A stretch of 64,000 nucleotides of DNA from Oxytricha trifallax (GCA_000711775.1 ARYC01003514.1:1-64000); one strand, 5' to 3'. Positions 1 through 10,941 are shown, counted from the first letter of the stretch. Numbers and translations: made by a program. The notes: generated from the sequence alone by a model not told the origin.

Positions 1-835
1 AGACCCTTAAAGTTTTAGCATCATCATATTGAATATCTTAATAATGATAAGACTATCAGATACTGGACTCATTTCTCTCTGGATAAGAGAGCTGTAATGT
101 TTGATCGCCAATTTCCTGAGCTTCACATCTCTGCTTAATCAATAGCAAACATATATAAAAAGAATGGAATATCTTACAAGACAGTCAATCGTAGAGAGTG
201 ATTGACTTTAATGTTCCATTTTATAAGTATAATTTAAATTATATATTTGATTAAATGCAAAGGGCTTAAGAGCATAAAATAAAGTTCATACACGCTGATG
301 AGTCAGTATTTACAATTCAATACCTTTATATCAAGGTCTTGGTACAAGAGGTATAGTAATATAGAAGTTTATGACTAAAAAGTTAAGGTGTAAACTCATT
401 CAATCCTTGGTGGAATCAGTGAAGATAGTGGCCTAGAGACTTATGTTATCCACCCTCGCTCTATAAAGACTGAATAATATATTAAGTTCTTACAATAACT
501 CAGAGACAAATACGCTGACTAAGAGATTACTCTGTTCGTTGATAACTTATCAGTTCATAAAACTAAAGACTCAAGGAAGGAATATGAAAGGCTAAGCATA
601 ACACCTGTATTTAATGTTCCTTACAGCCCTTAGTTCAATGGAATTGAATTATATTGGGGGTTATTGAAAGGTCATTATAAAATTGCTGCTCAACCATCTG
701 ATGCATGATTTAAAGATAGATACAGTCGATTTTATTAAGAGTGCTGCTAAGAGAGTCAGCGATGAGAAAGCTAAAGTATGCGCAAGAGAAGGGAGATTTT
801 GTGTATATAAATAAGTTTTAGATTTAAATGAATGA
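1..835 (+). pseudogene. TBE 42-kDa DDE transposase, 5' truncated and frameshifted
   Basis: Transposase of the IS630/Tc1/mariner-like DDE group used by TBE elements; in Oxytricha these are implicated in genome rearrangement and cut-and-paste excision. Catalytic landmarks are visible: HADESVFT (first Asp, about 290-315), FVDNLSVHK (second Asp, about 536-562), and NGIELYWGLLKGHYK (Glu, about 640-680). The ORF ends with TGA at 833-835 after VLDLNE. Compared with copy 2, four bases are missing near 190 (CGTAGAG versus CGCATGTAGAG), which shifts the frame. A second shift follows the first Asp near 320, and the sequence after GHYK is also altered. It converges tail to tail with the 22-kDa gene, 6 bp apart. 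Confidence 0.92.
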
Positions 836-841
836 ATAAGT

Positions 842-1632
842 TCACATATTAAATTTGCCCGTAAAGGGATTTGGCTTCTCTTTCTTTTCTTCCTCATAGG
901 GCTTGCTAGGGCCTATGTTTCTTCTCTTAGTGCCAGCTCCTGCATCTATGTTCATCTCTTCTGGCTTTTATAAATCTTTGATGAGCCTCTTACTCAATTC
1001 ATGTTTTACTTGAGACTTCTCTCTCTCTGTTTAATTTGCTGCGCTCTTTCATCAAGTATATAGCAGTACCAGATTTTTCTATAAAGTTAGAAGACTAAGC
1101 TTACTTGAGATGAAAGGATCCTTTTGAAGTTCCTACAGCCAGGTATCACTTATTTTAATACCTTGCTTCTATTTTTCTTCAGGAGAGATACTGTATCGTT
1201 TCTTGTGAGCTTCTTAAATAACATCATTTAAGTACTCAGGTTTCAGAGTTGCAAGAACACCAAAGAAGAAGTTTCTCTCTGGCAACTTATTAGAGAGCTG
1301 TAGCTTTGATGGAAGGTAGAGAGCTACGTCCGGAGCACTCATAGCATCGTCATATAGGTTAGTAACTGATATTTCAGGGTAGTTAGGTATCTCTATCATC
1401 CTAATTTCATTAGACTTAAAAGCTTTTTACTCTTCACTCAGTGAGGCTTTTAAGAATGAGATTTTAGTTCCCTCCTAAGTCGGCAAGAACAGTCCAACTA
1501 CAATTGATATATTAATCTTACTTAAGAGCTTACCTTGCAATTAAAAATATCTGTATAGGTCCTCTTTACTTCAAAATTTCCCTATTAAACTTTAGATTAA
1601 ATTCTCTTCATTGTATTATTCATAGACTCCAT
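842..1632 (-). pseudogene. TBE 22-kDa protein, copy 1
   Basis: The conserved small TBE protein of unknown biochemical role. The core MIEIPNYPEISVTNLYDDA through PERNFFFGVLATLKPEYL reads open at about 1214-1400, and the C-terminus PNPFTGKFNM ends at TGA 842-844. A first exon starts at ATG 1632. A short intron with GTAAG donor and TTGTAG acceptor lies at about 1499-1535, and an equivalent intron is in copy 2. Exon 1 here is out of frame with exon 2, although copy 2 joins cleanly, so one or more bases have been lost. Between about 930 and 1100 the frame moves again. The gene runs opposite to its two neighbours. Confidence 0.85.
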
Positions 1633-2196
1633 CTTGCTTCCTCTTTCTAGTAATGTTTATTTTTTTAAATAATTATGGATATCCATTCTAAGTTTATTAA
1701 AATCTTACTACTAAATAGGGAGGACTTACAAGAGGTCAGCTTGAAAAGATATTAGGAAAAGCATTGAAAAACTTGCTTCAAGTTTCACAGATTGATTTCC
1801 ATTTTAATCAAACTTCCTCCATTAAATTGCTCCTAATAATGTTCAATTATTTTACGAGGTCCTTTAAATTAAGTTTAAACTTTATTAGGAGTTAAATTTT
1901 AAGGTTAAAACTTTTTAGGAGCATATTAAATTTAAAAATGTTTAATAACTTTACCTCCAAATTAAGTTCAAACTTGATTTGGAGGACCTCTTAGTGAAAC
2001 AAAACTTCATTAGGAGTATTTTAATTTACTGAAATGTATAAAATTCTCATAAAATATGTCAACTTACAGTCTGTTATAATTAGTTAATTTTCTTACCTCT
2101 CAGCAAAGAATCTACCAGAGTGTCTTATACTCTTCTATAATAGTTTATTTCGGTAGATTTTATAATTGTTATAATAAAATATAACAGTAAACTAAA
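1633..2196. promoter_or_regulatory. Divergent intergenic region of TBE copy 1 with AGGAG/CTCCT inverted repeats
   Basis: This gap separates the divergently oriented 22-kDa (-) and 57-kDa (+) starts, so it probably holds both promoters. It contains a run of short direct and inverted repeats built from CTCCTAATAA, TTATTAGGAG, TTTAGGAG and ACCTCCAAATTAAG words at about 1795-2020. The matching gap in TBE copy 2 (17185-17752) carries the same kind of repeat. No TATA box or factor site can be named. Confidence 0.5.
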
Positions 2197-3640
2197 TTGA
2201 GCGCTAACCTGTTAAGAAGAGCTGCATTACTTGGATCAAGCCAATAAAATTAATCATTCCAGCAACCAAGAAAAGTAGTGACCAGAGACGCTTGTACTCA
2301 GTGGGAGCCTACTTATGACAACTTTGATTTGTCTAGCTTTGAGATTTAAATATAAGTTAAGTAGGAGGTTATCAAAGAAGCTGTGCAAATTGAGGAGGAG
2401 GTTAAACAACCCACTATAGAGCATTAATAAATACCAGTCAAAGTTGACTATAAATGCAAAGAATGTAATAAAGTTTTCCCTTACAAGTCAACTTATAAAA
2501 GACACTTGAGAGTCATACACAACTATATGTCAAGGTTATATCTCAAGCATTAAAAGAAAGATGGGAGGTATGTCTGTGAGGTCTGTGAGAAGCCATATTC
2601 TTATACTAGAGATCTCAAAGTGCACTTAAAGAAAAAGCACATTTAAAGTTTTGTCTTTATTCATGAACCTACAGGTAATAGATTCCTCTAGAAAAGAAGA
2701 TCAAGAAACCCAGTGGAGTCTCTTAGAGTTAAAGTGTTGAAGTAAGTCAAAAAGAAGAAAGCAGTCAAGAACTTTCCAGTCTCTGAGATCAATAAAATCA
2801 TGGTTAAAATAGAGGCAATGAAGATTCCCATATTAAAAATTATTGACTTAGATTCTTGCCTAGAAAGCTACCTCACTCTTGAAGATAAAATAGAGAAAAG
2901 AGTCATTACTGATGACTAATATGCTTACAAGATATATCAATTCAATTACTTCCTTGCTAATGACAAGTTCCAAATGGAATTTGCAAAAGAGTATTATGCT
3001 CTTTAAAAGGCAAAGTTAAATGAGTGCAGGCATATCATCTAGCTTGATGCTATTTTACTTGGTAAAGATCATGTAGCCTTCAGGCTTCCATTACTTGAAA
3101 TGACTTACAGAGAATTCTTATCTGACAATAGATGTCAGAGATAAATTGGCTAGATTGTATAGCAAATAGTGGAGGGGATTGAAGAGCTTCACAAGCTAGG
3201 CTATGTTCATAGAGACTTAAAGCCAGAGAATATCATGTTGAATTTTTCAGCCTCTTAGAGTTTATATTATAGACTTCAACAGAGCTCAAAGAGTGCAAGC
3301 CTCTGCATAAGGAAATGTATACGGTACTCCTGGATATTTTCCAGAGAGAGAGGATTGGAGAGATGGAGACACTTAATGGAATATCTGGCTCTAGCAGTAA
3401 TAATAATAGAGAGCGACATGCCAAGAAACGATTACTTTAGCTGCAGGGGTGAGAGAGATTCTAAGTAAAGAATCAAACAATATCTCGATAAAAATAAAAT
3501 AAATGGAGGTCTGAGAAAACTTGCATACTCAATTATTATCAAGCCAAGCTAAGAGAATTAAGAAACAATAGAAACAATCAAACATCAACTTAGAAAGATA
3601 AATTCAGAGAACTGCCACATGACTCTAAGCTTATGTTTGT
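2197..3640 (+). pseudogene. TBE 57-kDa C2H2 zinc-finger/protein-kinase-like protein, copy 1
   Basis: N-terminus aligns with copy 2 (NLLxxAALLG), but the ATG there is TTG here (2197-2199). Two C2H2 fingers follow: YKCKECNKVF with two His (about 2452-2520), and YVCEVCEKPYS with two His (about 2570-2645). A kinase-like domain follows with VHRDLKPENIML (about 3208-3240), DFNRAQ in the place of DFG (about 3275) and GTPGYFPERE near the activation loop. Replacement of the DFG glycine suggests a weak or dead kinase, but may be family-wide. A run of five T at about 3241-3246 adds a base and shifts the frame before DFN; a second shift lies near 3390. The C-terminal end is uncertain because TAA and TAG are sense codons and the frame runs into the terminal repeat. 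Confidence 0.9.
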
Positions 3641-3751
3641 GTAAAATATTTTAAAAACTCGCTTGTTATACTCACTTAAAATACTAATATTTAAACATTA
3701 AACACCTACATAAACCCTATTAAAACCATAATAAAGTAAGCACTAATAGTC

Positions 3752-3805
3752 TACTTTTATCAATCAAAAACTCAATCAAACTACTGAAAGGGTTTAGGGG
3801 TTTTG
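3752..3805. repeat. Right terminal inverted repeat of TBE copy 1, telomere-like tip
   Basis: This is the reverse complement of the left end of TBE copy 2 at 15283-15336, reading TACTTTTATCAATCAAAAAC inward of CTACTGAAAGGG and ending GGGGTTTTG. The next three bases, AAT (3806-3808), match the known ANT target duplication. Copy 2 also has AAT just outside its left end. Confidence 0.93.
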
Positions 3806-3808
3806 AAT

Positions 3809-4167
3809 AATTGACTTGTATTCTTTTCACTTGTTTAAATGCTGTCTCGTCGTTTGTTAGAATTTATTATTCTTTCGATAACTAAAGTATCATTTGTATC
3901 TCGTTCCTAATGAATGGGTTGAGATTAACCGTAAAACCTAGCTTTGCATTCTCATAAGTGTGATTAAATTTTGAATTGGCTAAAACTGTGTCAATATATT
4001 ACACACTTGAGTCTTTATTTTAATTGATAAAAAAGTGTGATTAATCTTTAACCTAGTCACTATGATGTGATTGATCAAAATTCGAGTTACTAGTACTGCA
4101 ATTGCTTTTAATTTGTTGAACTTTTTAATTGTTTTTCTCTATTTATTTCACCACCTATATTATAAAT
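3809..4167. other. AT-rich gap between TBE copy 1 and the divergent TBE-like element
   Basis: No gene is supported. The motif GTGTGATTAA occurs at about 3957 and 4035, with an inverted ACACACTTGAG copy between. The kinase half of the divergent element's zinc-finger gene would be expected here but is not seen, so the TBE insertion or a deletion probably removed it. Confidence 0.5.
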
Positions 4168-4647
4168 TCATTATTATCTTACAAGTTAAGGGTAACCATT
4201 TTGTTAAAGTTCATCAATGCTATGAGACCTCAAATGAGTTAGGAGCAACTCTTTAGTTTTGTAAGCTTTTTATTCCTCATTTTTTAAGCATACTTGGCAT
4301 CTGTATATTCCCCCCTTCTTGAGTTAAATGAATTTTCCATTATTCCTAGTATGAGTTTATTAATGCCTTTTTAATTCAACTCCAGTGTACACATTCTTAC
4401 ATTGACCACACTCATAAAGATTCGTGGGATATTTTGATTTAATGCTGGCTCTTGATGTTCTTCAGGCCTGCCATCTAATATAAAATTGCTTGTAGCTTTA
4501 GTCTTTTTTGTTGACGATGATTTATGAGTGTTTTATCTGCTCATCATTATTTTAAATCTGGCTGCTTTTATTAGAAGACTCATTTTTATTTAAAGGATCA
4601 TTGCTCGAATCAGAATTTGAAGAAAGTGAAGAAGAAAGTTTTCTCAT
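4168..4647 (-). pseudogene. C2H2 zinc-finger protein related to TBE 57-kDa protein, kinase part missing
   Basis: Read on the minus strand from ATG 4647: a serine/asparagine-rich N-terminus (MRKLSSSLSSNSDSSND), then a frame change near 4480, then two C2H2-type fingers. The first is YECGQCKNVYTGVELKRH with a second His four residues on. The second is YRCQVCLKNEE followed by THLRSH. The frame ends at TGA 4168-4170. The two-finger layout matches the TBE 57-kDa protein, but no HRDLKPEN-type kinase motif follows before the TBE copy 1 boundary. Probably a truncated pseudogene. Confidence 0.7.
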
Positions 4648-4734
4648 ATTTAATACAATTAAATTAAGTATTTTAAAAATAAGGGTATTAAATATTAACA
4701 AAAATTATTAAATCAAAGTCTCGGGGAAGTTTAT

Positions 4735-6070
4735 CAAAAATTTATGTTCACAATTTTAGGAAAAATAAAATCTGAGATTCCTGTAAAAAATCAAGGGGAA
4801 TCCTGAAAATGAGTTGTAAGTCAAAAAAATTTATTGAGGAGATTCCTCAAAAACCATAGGGGGTTTACTGATAATTTATGTAAGTTTACATAAATTTATT
4901 TTATTTATGTGCTAATACATAAATTAATTTTTCAGCTTTATGACTACTTTTTTATCAACTTATCAATCAATAAGTTTCTATTGAAGGTACACTCTAAGTT
5001 GAGTCTTCCTCTTCATGGACTTTATAAAATTAAATTTATGTCAACATACTTAAATTAAACCAATACAATTTTCCATTTATGTTAGTAAACATAAATTCTC
5101 CAATACAATTTATAATTACTAAAACCTATTAATTAGTAAGTAAGCTTTAGTTAATACTTATTAAATAGCATGAACATAAATTAAAATCGTGAGGGACCTC
5201 AGGGAAATATCACGAACATAAATAGTCGAACTCTAGATGGGAGCTTAAACACTAAATCAGACTGGTACAATCACTTTAAATATTCACGTAAATATTTATG
5301 TCTTAACAATTATAGTTGGCTATCATTTACCAAGCTATAAGAAAACAAGCATGAGATTCATCAAAGATGTGTTGGCTTCAAGAAAAGAGAAACTAAAGTC
5401 GGCAGATATAATTTATGTTAACGTACCTAATTACCCTGAATTAAGAGTCATGAACAAATTTAATTATGTCAAAGACGACGAAGTAGTTAATAGGTACCTA
5501 GGAGTCTATGATGCTCCTAAGGACCGTCCTGACAAGCATTTCTTTTATGGAATCTTAAGAACCCTTAAAAATGAATAGTTGACATAAATAGTTATGTCTT
5601 AGCAAACTTAAAGAAATAAAGCAACAGACGATTAACAAATAGGGGAGACCATTGAGATAAGTTAGGAGTTCCTTAAGGAGATTTAACCCATTCCACAATT
5701 CTCTAGTAAGTGTACATAAATATTTATGTATCTATAGAACGAAAAGGCAAAGCTATCATTACTTAAGTAAAAATCGCTGAGTAGAAAGTAACCTAAAAAG
5801 AGAAAAAGATACGAAATATCAAGGTATGAAGAAAAACAGAAAAAAGGCAACTAATTCATGTAGACATAATCAAATATGTCCTTCAGGGAAGAAAATGCTA
5901 TCATAAAGAGTCCTCCAGGGAAAAGGCTTTAATTGTATTAATTTTACTAAGACTTAAATAAAATTAAAATTTATATTAATGTAAAATTTATTAGGTTTAA
6001 AATCAAACTTGCAATTTAAGTTAATTAAAACAAAATTTCTCACTGTTAACACAATCATTTATGTTAATTT
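4735..6070. repeat. Dispersed ACATAAA/TTTATGT words and 16-bp palindromes
   Basis: At least a dozen copies of ACATAAA or its complement TTTATGT lie between about 4740 and 6070, many paired as palindromes. Near-identical cases of ACATAAATATTTATGT occur at about 5287, 5582 and 5713, and wider pairs at about 4881-4908 and 5086-5108. They span the intergenic part and continue inside the 22-kDa-like gene, where they stay in frame. Confidence 0.65.
5351..5960 (+). CDS. 22-kDa-like protein of divergent TBE-like element
   Basis: ATG at 5351 opens a frame that stays free of TGA, with several TAG/TAA glutamine codons. The N-terminal 75 residues contain VNVPNYPELRVMN and DKHFFYGILRTLKNEQL, matching the TBE 22-kDa core IEIPNYPEISVTN and ERNFFFGVLATLKPEYL at the same spacing. 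The rest is rich in Lys, Arg and Gln (QPKKRKRYEISRYEEKQ), which suggests a nucleic-acid-binding or nuclear tail. The frame remains open past 5960 toward the convergent transposase, so the true stop is uncertain. Biochemical function is unknown for the family. Confidence 0.7.
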
Positions 6071-6960
6071 TAAATATGGAATCCTTCTTAATTTAAAAAT
6101 GTCTTGGGTTTGACAATTTAAACTAAAGTTTAATAAGTTCTTTTTTTATAAACCTATTTTACTCTTGAAAAAATGTTTTCAATACAATTATATTTTGAGG
6201 AATACGCAGCATTAAACAATAAAGTCCAACCCTTTTAATAGATTGCTTCTTTTAGTATCTTAGAATGATGAGCCCTAAGATTATCAAGAAATATAGTTAA
6301 GCTTTTCTCTTTATATCTCATATCCAGGTCTTGCAGAACTTATAGTAAATCATTTATTTTAATTGATTTCGGCTATATTCTAAAACATTATAGTCCATAC
6401 TTAACACCTATGATCACAACTGCTGCTAATGTATCTATGTTAATTCCACCTTTTCTTAAAACCTAATAGTTGTATTTATGAGCCCAAGATCTGTATGTAA
6501 TAGAATGGGGTTTAAAAATTATTTCATCAAAGTAAACAATATTCAACCCATTTTAAATAAACCTTAATTAAGTCTTATTTGATTTATTATTTTTTAAGTT
6601 CACTAATGTTGTAGTCTGTTCGAGTTGACTTGTATTTTACTATTCTTTTTATAAAGTGAATACAAACTCGAAGTAGAAATTTTTAATTCTGGTAATTACC
6701 TATGAAAGTTTATTGCTCTTTATTAAATAAGAATTTGTTTTAGGTTTTTAGAAATCAAATAATTAAATTGCTCCTAAACATTTTGATTTCACTACTTCTT
6801 AGTTCTTAAGTATTTTATATTGGACTTTTCATTTTTTTCAATTAATTTTTTATTAGTTTTTCAGAAAATTGTAATGCCTAAGATATTTCTTTTACAGTGG
6901 CATATACTCTAGCATTTTTAGAATAAAATTTATATCAAAATCTCAGAAACAAATAAGCTC
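6060..6960 (-). pseudogene. Divergent TBE-like DDE transposase
   Basis: The minus strand gives an N-terminal helix-turn-helix-like part (ARVYATVKEISQALQFSEK, about 6890), then in another frame INFHRQLPELKIS and SLYKKN, which line up with VMFHRQFPELHIS and NIYKKN of TBE copy 2. From about 6545 to 6090 one frame is continuously open and holds VYFDEIIF (Asp 1), IFLDNLRAHHSK (Asp 2) and YSSKYNCIENIFSRVK (Glu), the spacing and motifs of an IS630/mariner-like DDE catalytic core. At least two frame changes in the N-terminal half suggest decay, while the catalytic core looks complete. Confidence 0.8.
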
Positions 6961-8040
6961 GGTTTATTTGATATATTCATCATTTCTCTTTTCCATTTAT
7001 ATAATATTTAGTAAGTTAATTAATTTAATCAATTTACATATTATTCTTCAATTTTGATAATTAAAGATTAGGAAATAAATCAGAAAAAAATAGTTAAAAA
7101 TTAACTTTTATTATCTTTAAATTTTAATAAAAAATATAATTTTTTTTATATTATTGCAAAACTATCATGAAAATTAAATACATAAAATAAAAAAACTGAA
7201 ATAAATTGCGTAATTGTAAATAATATTATATCAAAGTTTGGAAATAATTAGGAAGGATGCCAGTTTTTGTCATAATTACAGATAATATATAATTAGGTAT
7301 TTAGACTTCTTAATATATTATGCATTTTATTTTTGAAATTTATTTCGCATTATCTAAAAAATCTATGATTGAAGTATTATTAAGAATGAGTAGGTATATA
7401 TTTCAAATTCAATTCTTTTATTTTAATTAAAAATATTGATCTAACAAGCGCAATCAGTAGCTTAAAATTTTTTAAATGGAACCGCATACATTCATTTTAA
7501 TAGTAATAGTTTATATTGTCAAATTAATGCCTATTATAATGAACTTTTAGCATTACTTACTTATTCAAGCATTGATAAGTCAGGAGTAATGGCATAAATT
7601 AAGTGGTTTATCCAATACTAATATTTTTAAAACACTTTTTTAATACAATTAAATATAATCTAATATGTGTTTTTTAAGATTATAACAATTCCTTATTTAT
7701 TTAGATTTAAGATAAGTAACTCAACTTAGTTTATATTAACCAAACAATTTAACCTAATACATTCAAAAAGTTTAGTTTAAGGATGATAATTATGCATAAT
7801 AAATGTAATCAAATTTCAAATTTTCAATGTATAAGTTCGATTTTCAGTGATTTATGTTGTAATTTTTATTATTTCGAATGTAAATAATCTAGATTTAAAT
7901 TAAATTCTTTTTCGTATATATTTCCTGCAATTCATTTATTGATATAATTTTTTTTAATTATTGTTTGCTCAAGAGCTATGACTAAATATCCAAAAACTTC
8001 AATCTACTGTAATTTTAATTCTAAAATTAATAACAATTTG
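6961..8040. other. AT-rich intergenic stretch, no gene recognised
   Basis: Very AT-rich sequence with homopolymer runs; no conserved motif, terminal repeat or convincing coding pattern was seen on either strand. Confidence 0.5.
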
Positions 8041-8408
8041 TGTGGCTGGTAGGATGAACCTTCTTCAGCTGCAACTTTAGAGGGGTAGCTTTACCAGTTA
8101 CAATAGAGGTGCTTTGATTGCCAGAGAAAAGCATTTAGCTCCATAGAAACATTTTAAGAGGAATTATCTCAATACTTGATGAAGAAGGAGTCATGAAATA
8201 CAGTTACCAAAATTAGGATTAGAGATGGTTCAAATAAGCGGTTATGTGTTCATTAGTATAAAGCCTTAGGCATCTTAGCTTGCAGAAAGTCTGATTATGC
8301 AAAATCCTATCTTATTTTGGTAACTCCCCTCAAAGACTCATGTATCCCATGCAAATCGTTTAATAATATATATCTAACTTGGGATGGAGTGCATCAGAAA
8401 CTGATGTG
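8041..8408 (+). pseudogene. Unrecognised coding-like patch
   Basis: Base composition rises here, and one frame stays open with TAG/TAA read as Gln apart from a single TGA near 8194. It reads CGWQDEPSSAATLEG early, RCFDCQRKAFSS mid-way and CIPCKSFNNIYLTWDG near the end, with several Cys pairs. No domain was recognised. The lone internal TGA and lack of a start argue for a decayed gene or for macronuclear-destined segments interrupted by other DNA. Two more coding-like pieces follow within 150-400 bp on the same strand. Confidence 0.4.
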
Positions 8409-8540
8409 ATTTTTTTAATAGCTCTGGAAGATTATACTTGCATGTACCCTAGGTATTTCCCAGTAATCTCTATCAATCATTTCTAGTAAGTAAAGTACTC
8501 TTATAATATTAGAACTTAAATAGGAAAATTTAAGGACACT

Positions 8541-9120
8541 ATGCAAAATATTAATAAAACATCGACAGAATATACAAGTGATCACAATTTAATTAAAACT
8601 ATAAATTTGGAAATTAAGATGAGACAGATGAGAAGAGCACATGAAGATAACCTATTTTTGGTTCGCAAATCTTTTCGATTTTTACTTAATAACCATTTAA
8701 GAAGGAGTTGTTTATTTATGCCCTTCTTGACTTAAAATTTACGAACTAAGTGTTTCTGCTTTGAACAGGATCAGGATAATCTCATGTTTCACCAGCATGG
8801 GTGATGACGACAGCCCTATTTTAAGATTAAGTGTATTGCACAGGAAGTATAGTGGTATATAGTAAGTGAAAGTCCAAATTTATGCAGTATTCCTTCAATT
8901 TACTGTACTACTCATTGCCTTTGCTCTTTATTTTGAGAGAAGCTCCTTCAACTATTTAACATTGAGAACATTAAATAATAAGTGCAAAAGGAGAAAGTAG
9001 CACCTTGTAGTTAAATAACCTGAAAGCCCATTCATGCCTATAATCTTTTTATTTTTTATGATCTAATCACTTGCAATTTCAAAAGAAATATTATTAGCAA
9101 AACTAAACTTAAGTGCTTGA
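8541..9120 (+). pseudogene. Coding-like patch with one membrane segment, two overlapping frames
   Basis: The first frame starts at ATG 8541 and runs to TGA 8812 (KMRQMRRAHEDNLFLVRKS near the start). A second frame, ATG 8807 to TGA 9118, overlaps it and reads GDDDSPILRLSVLHRKYSG, then a hydrophobic stretch FLQFTVLLIAFALYF likely to span a membrane. The overlap at about 8807-8814 looks like a one-base frameshift within a single gene. No family recognised. Confidence 0.4.
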
Positions 9121-10860
9121 ATAATTTAATTTCTTTTTTATTAATTAGAAATTTTAAACTAAATAACTTTAAGATTACTTTTCTTGAAGATAGTTGAGCT
9201 AATTTTTGTAGTTATTAATTCGAAAATAGAAAATATTTCTCAATAAATGTATAAAATTTACATTATATAATTATAGATATAAACTATTAGTTACAATCAA
9301 TTTCAAGCGCTATCATTATTAAATTGTGAATTTTATTTTTATAAAAAATTAAAAAATAAAGGTTTTTAAAAAAAAAAAATATAGCTAATTTATATTAATC
9401 TAATGCCTTTAAACTGATATAAAAATATATTGCAAATTAAGTATATTTTTTTTGTAATTAACAATTTTTTTATATACCTGCATTTTTTTATGTTAATATT
9501 GCTAAAATACAAAAGAATAGGAAATGTTAAATATCAAAAATACAAAAAACAGTCACAATTAGATAATTGTAAATTATATTTGAGATAATAATAAAAAATG
9601 TCAAAGTATAAAGAGTATTTTTACCCTTATTTTAAAGTTAAATACAAACTGATCTTAATTATGACTATTAATAATTTTTATTTATTATGATTTTTCAAAA
9701 TCATTGTATTTGAGCGAAGCAGGTTTGGTATTTTAGATTGATGAATTTTTGTACAGGCTTAGGATTATTATAATTTCACCTTTTTGTAATGCTCTCATCT
9801 AGATTTAAGCATGAAGCATTATAATTTCTGCTAATTTCCAGAAATGTAATTTTATTTCTCATCTTTTCGTGTTTAATTGCATTGAACTCAAATCTATAAA
9901 TATTATGTTTGTGTAAATAAAATAGAATTAGTTGAAAAAATGAGGATATTTAAATTTTATTCCTTACTTCTGCAGTTATGGGCTGAAACCTCTCTGATCC
10001 ATTTTCATTTTAAAATTTCTAATTATATTCAGTTTTTATATAAGTTAATTACAATTTTTAATTTCAAAAAATTTATAAATAATAGCATAATCAATAATTA
10101 TAATTATATAAATTATCACTGATTTTTAAAATTTACAAATATTTTTATCTAGATGAAGTGATTATTTGTGAAATATAAATAAATGAAAAGCTGATTTATA
10201 ATCGAATACTATATTGTATTCTTAAAATTTAGATAAATATTTCTAATATTGATAGTTTTTTAGAGTTTTGTTAAATATTTTTTTATAATTAAATTAATGT
10301 GTATAAAATATAAATAGTTAACATATATCTAATTATAAAAAATTATGATGATTTTTTCGCAAAATAAGTAAAACTATATTTATCTAGAAAATCTTCAGCT
10401 AAAATTATCTAATTTATTTAAATTTGTACATATAAAATAATTTAATTTTTAAGATTTGTTTGAGATTATCTAAATTATAAAATTATAATTCATATATTTA
10501 ATGGTAACTAAAACTTATAGCTAAAATTTATAGAAATTTGTAAGTTATTTAAAAATATAGAGGAAAATTTTTATTTAGTATTCCTGACACAGAATTTTTA
10601 TCGCAAATTTGATTCAATGTATTGCCAAAATAGTGGCAGTTATATTTTTTCTGATCTCTATTGTTTTAAAAAAAACTGGGTTTAGGTTAGTTGTTATTTT
10701 AGTTATTATTGTTATAGTTATTGTTATAGTTATTGTTGTAAATTAAAATTAAATAGTTAGTTTAAAAGTGATTATTATTGTGTTAGTTAAAAGACCGAAA
10801 AACTGATGTCTAAAATTCATATTTTTTGGAATCACATACGCCATTTTTGTTATATATTAA

Positions 10861-10884
10861 ATTGATTTCTAAAAAGAAATCAAT
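10861..10884. repeat. Perfect 10-bp stem hairpin
   Basis: ATTGATTTCT and its exact complement AGAAATCAAT flank a four-A loop. It lies 60 bp before the telomere-like motif at 10942. No T-run terminator context applies. Confidence 0.6.
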
Positions 10885-10941
10885 ATTCAAATCTAATATT
10901 GGAATAATGTCATTTTAGTATTTCTACTGATTTTATCTCTA

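Larger units (their letters stand above)
1..3805 (+). mobile_element. TBE transposon, copy 1 (left end outside window)
   Basis: Telomere-bearing element of the hypotrich germline. Seen in order: DDE transposase (+), 22-kDa ORF (-), 57-kDa zinc-finger/kinase ORF (+), then a terminal inverted repeat ending in telomere-like GGGTTTAGGGGTTTTG and followed by AAT, which fits the known 3-bp ANT target duplication. The start of the transposase and the left terminal repeat lie upstream of base 1. Transposase and 57-kDa genes are frameshifted and the 22-kDa gene lacks a clean frame, so this copy looks inactive. It is closely similar to copy 2 at 15283. TBE gene content and telomeric ends are established knowledge; assignment to subfamily TBE1, 2 or 3 is not possible by eye. 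Confidence 0.93.
4168..6960 (-). mobile_element. Divergent TBE-like element, inverted relative to TBE copy 1
   Basis: Three genes match the TBE set in sequence and, once flipped, in order and orientation: transposase, then 22-kDa-like protein on the opposite strand, then zinc-finger protein. The 22-kDa-like protein shares PNYPE and the HFFYGILRTLK block with the TBE form. The transposase shares FHRQ-PEL-IS, SLYKKN and a D/D/E core. Identity to copies 1 and 2 is low, so this is a separate, older or distinct family. Terminal repeats and telomeric ends were not found; the kinase part of the third gene is absent. Confidence 0.8.

Noticed and set aside
661..897. Minus-strand ORF starting MRKKRKRSQI
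   Set aside because: Overlaps the end of the TBE transposase and the 22-kDa C-terminus in a different frame; a shadow of real coding sequence.
4071..4256. Plus-strand hydrophobic ORF beginning MIKIRVTS
   Set aside because: Lies antisense over the second zinc finger of the divergent 57-kDa-like gene; the zinc-finger motif is the stronger signal.
5703..5738. Apparent intron GTAAGTGTACATAAATATTT...TATAG in the 22-kDa-like gene
   Set aside because: It has intron-like ends, but removal would shift the frame into one with an early TGA, whereas the unspliced frame stays open with KKRKRYE-type coding sequence.
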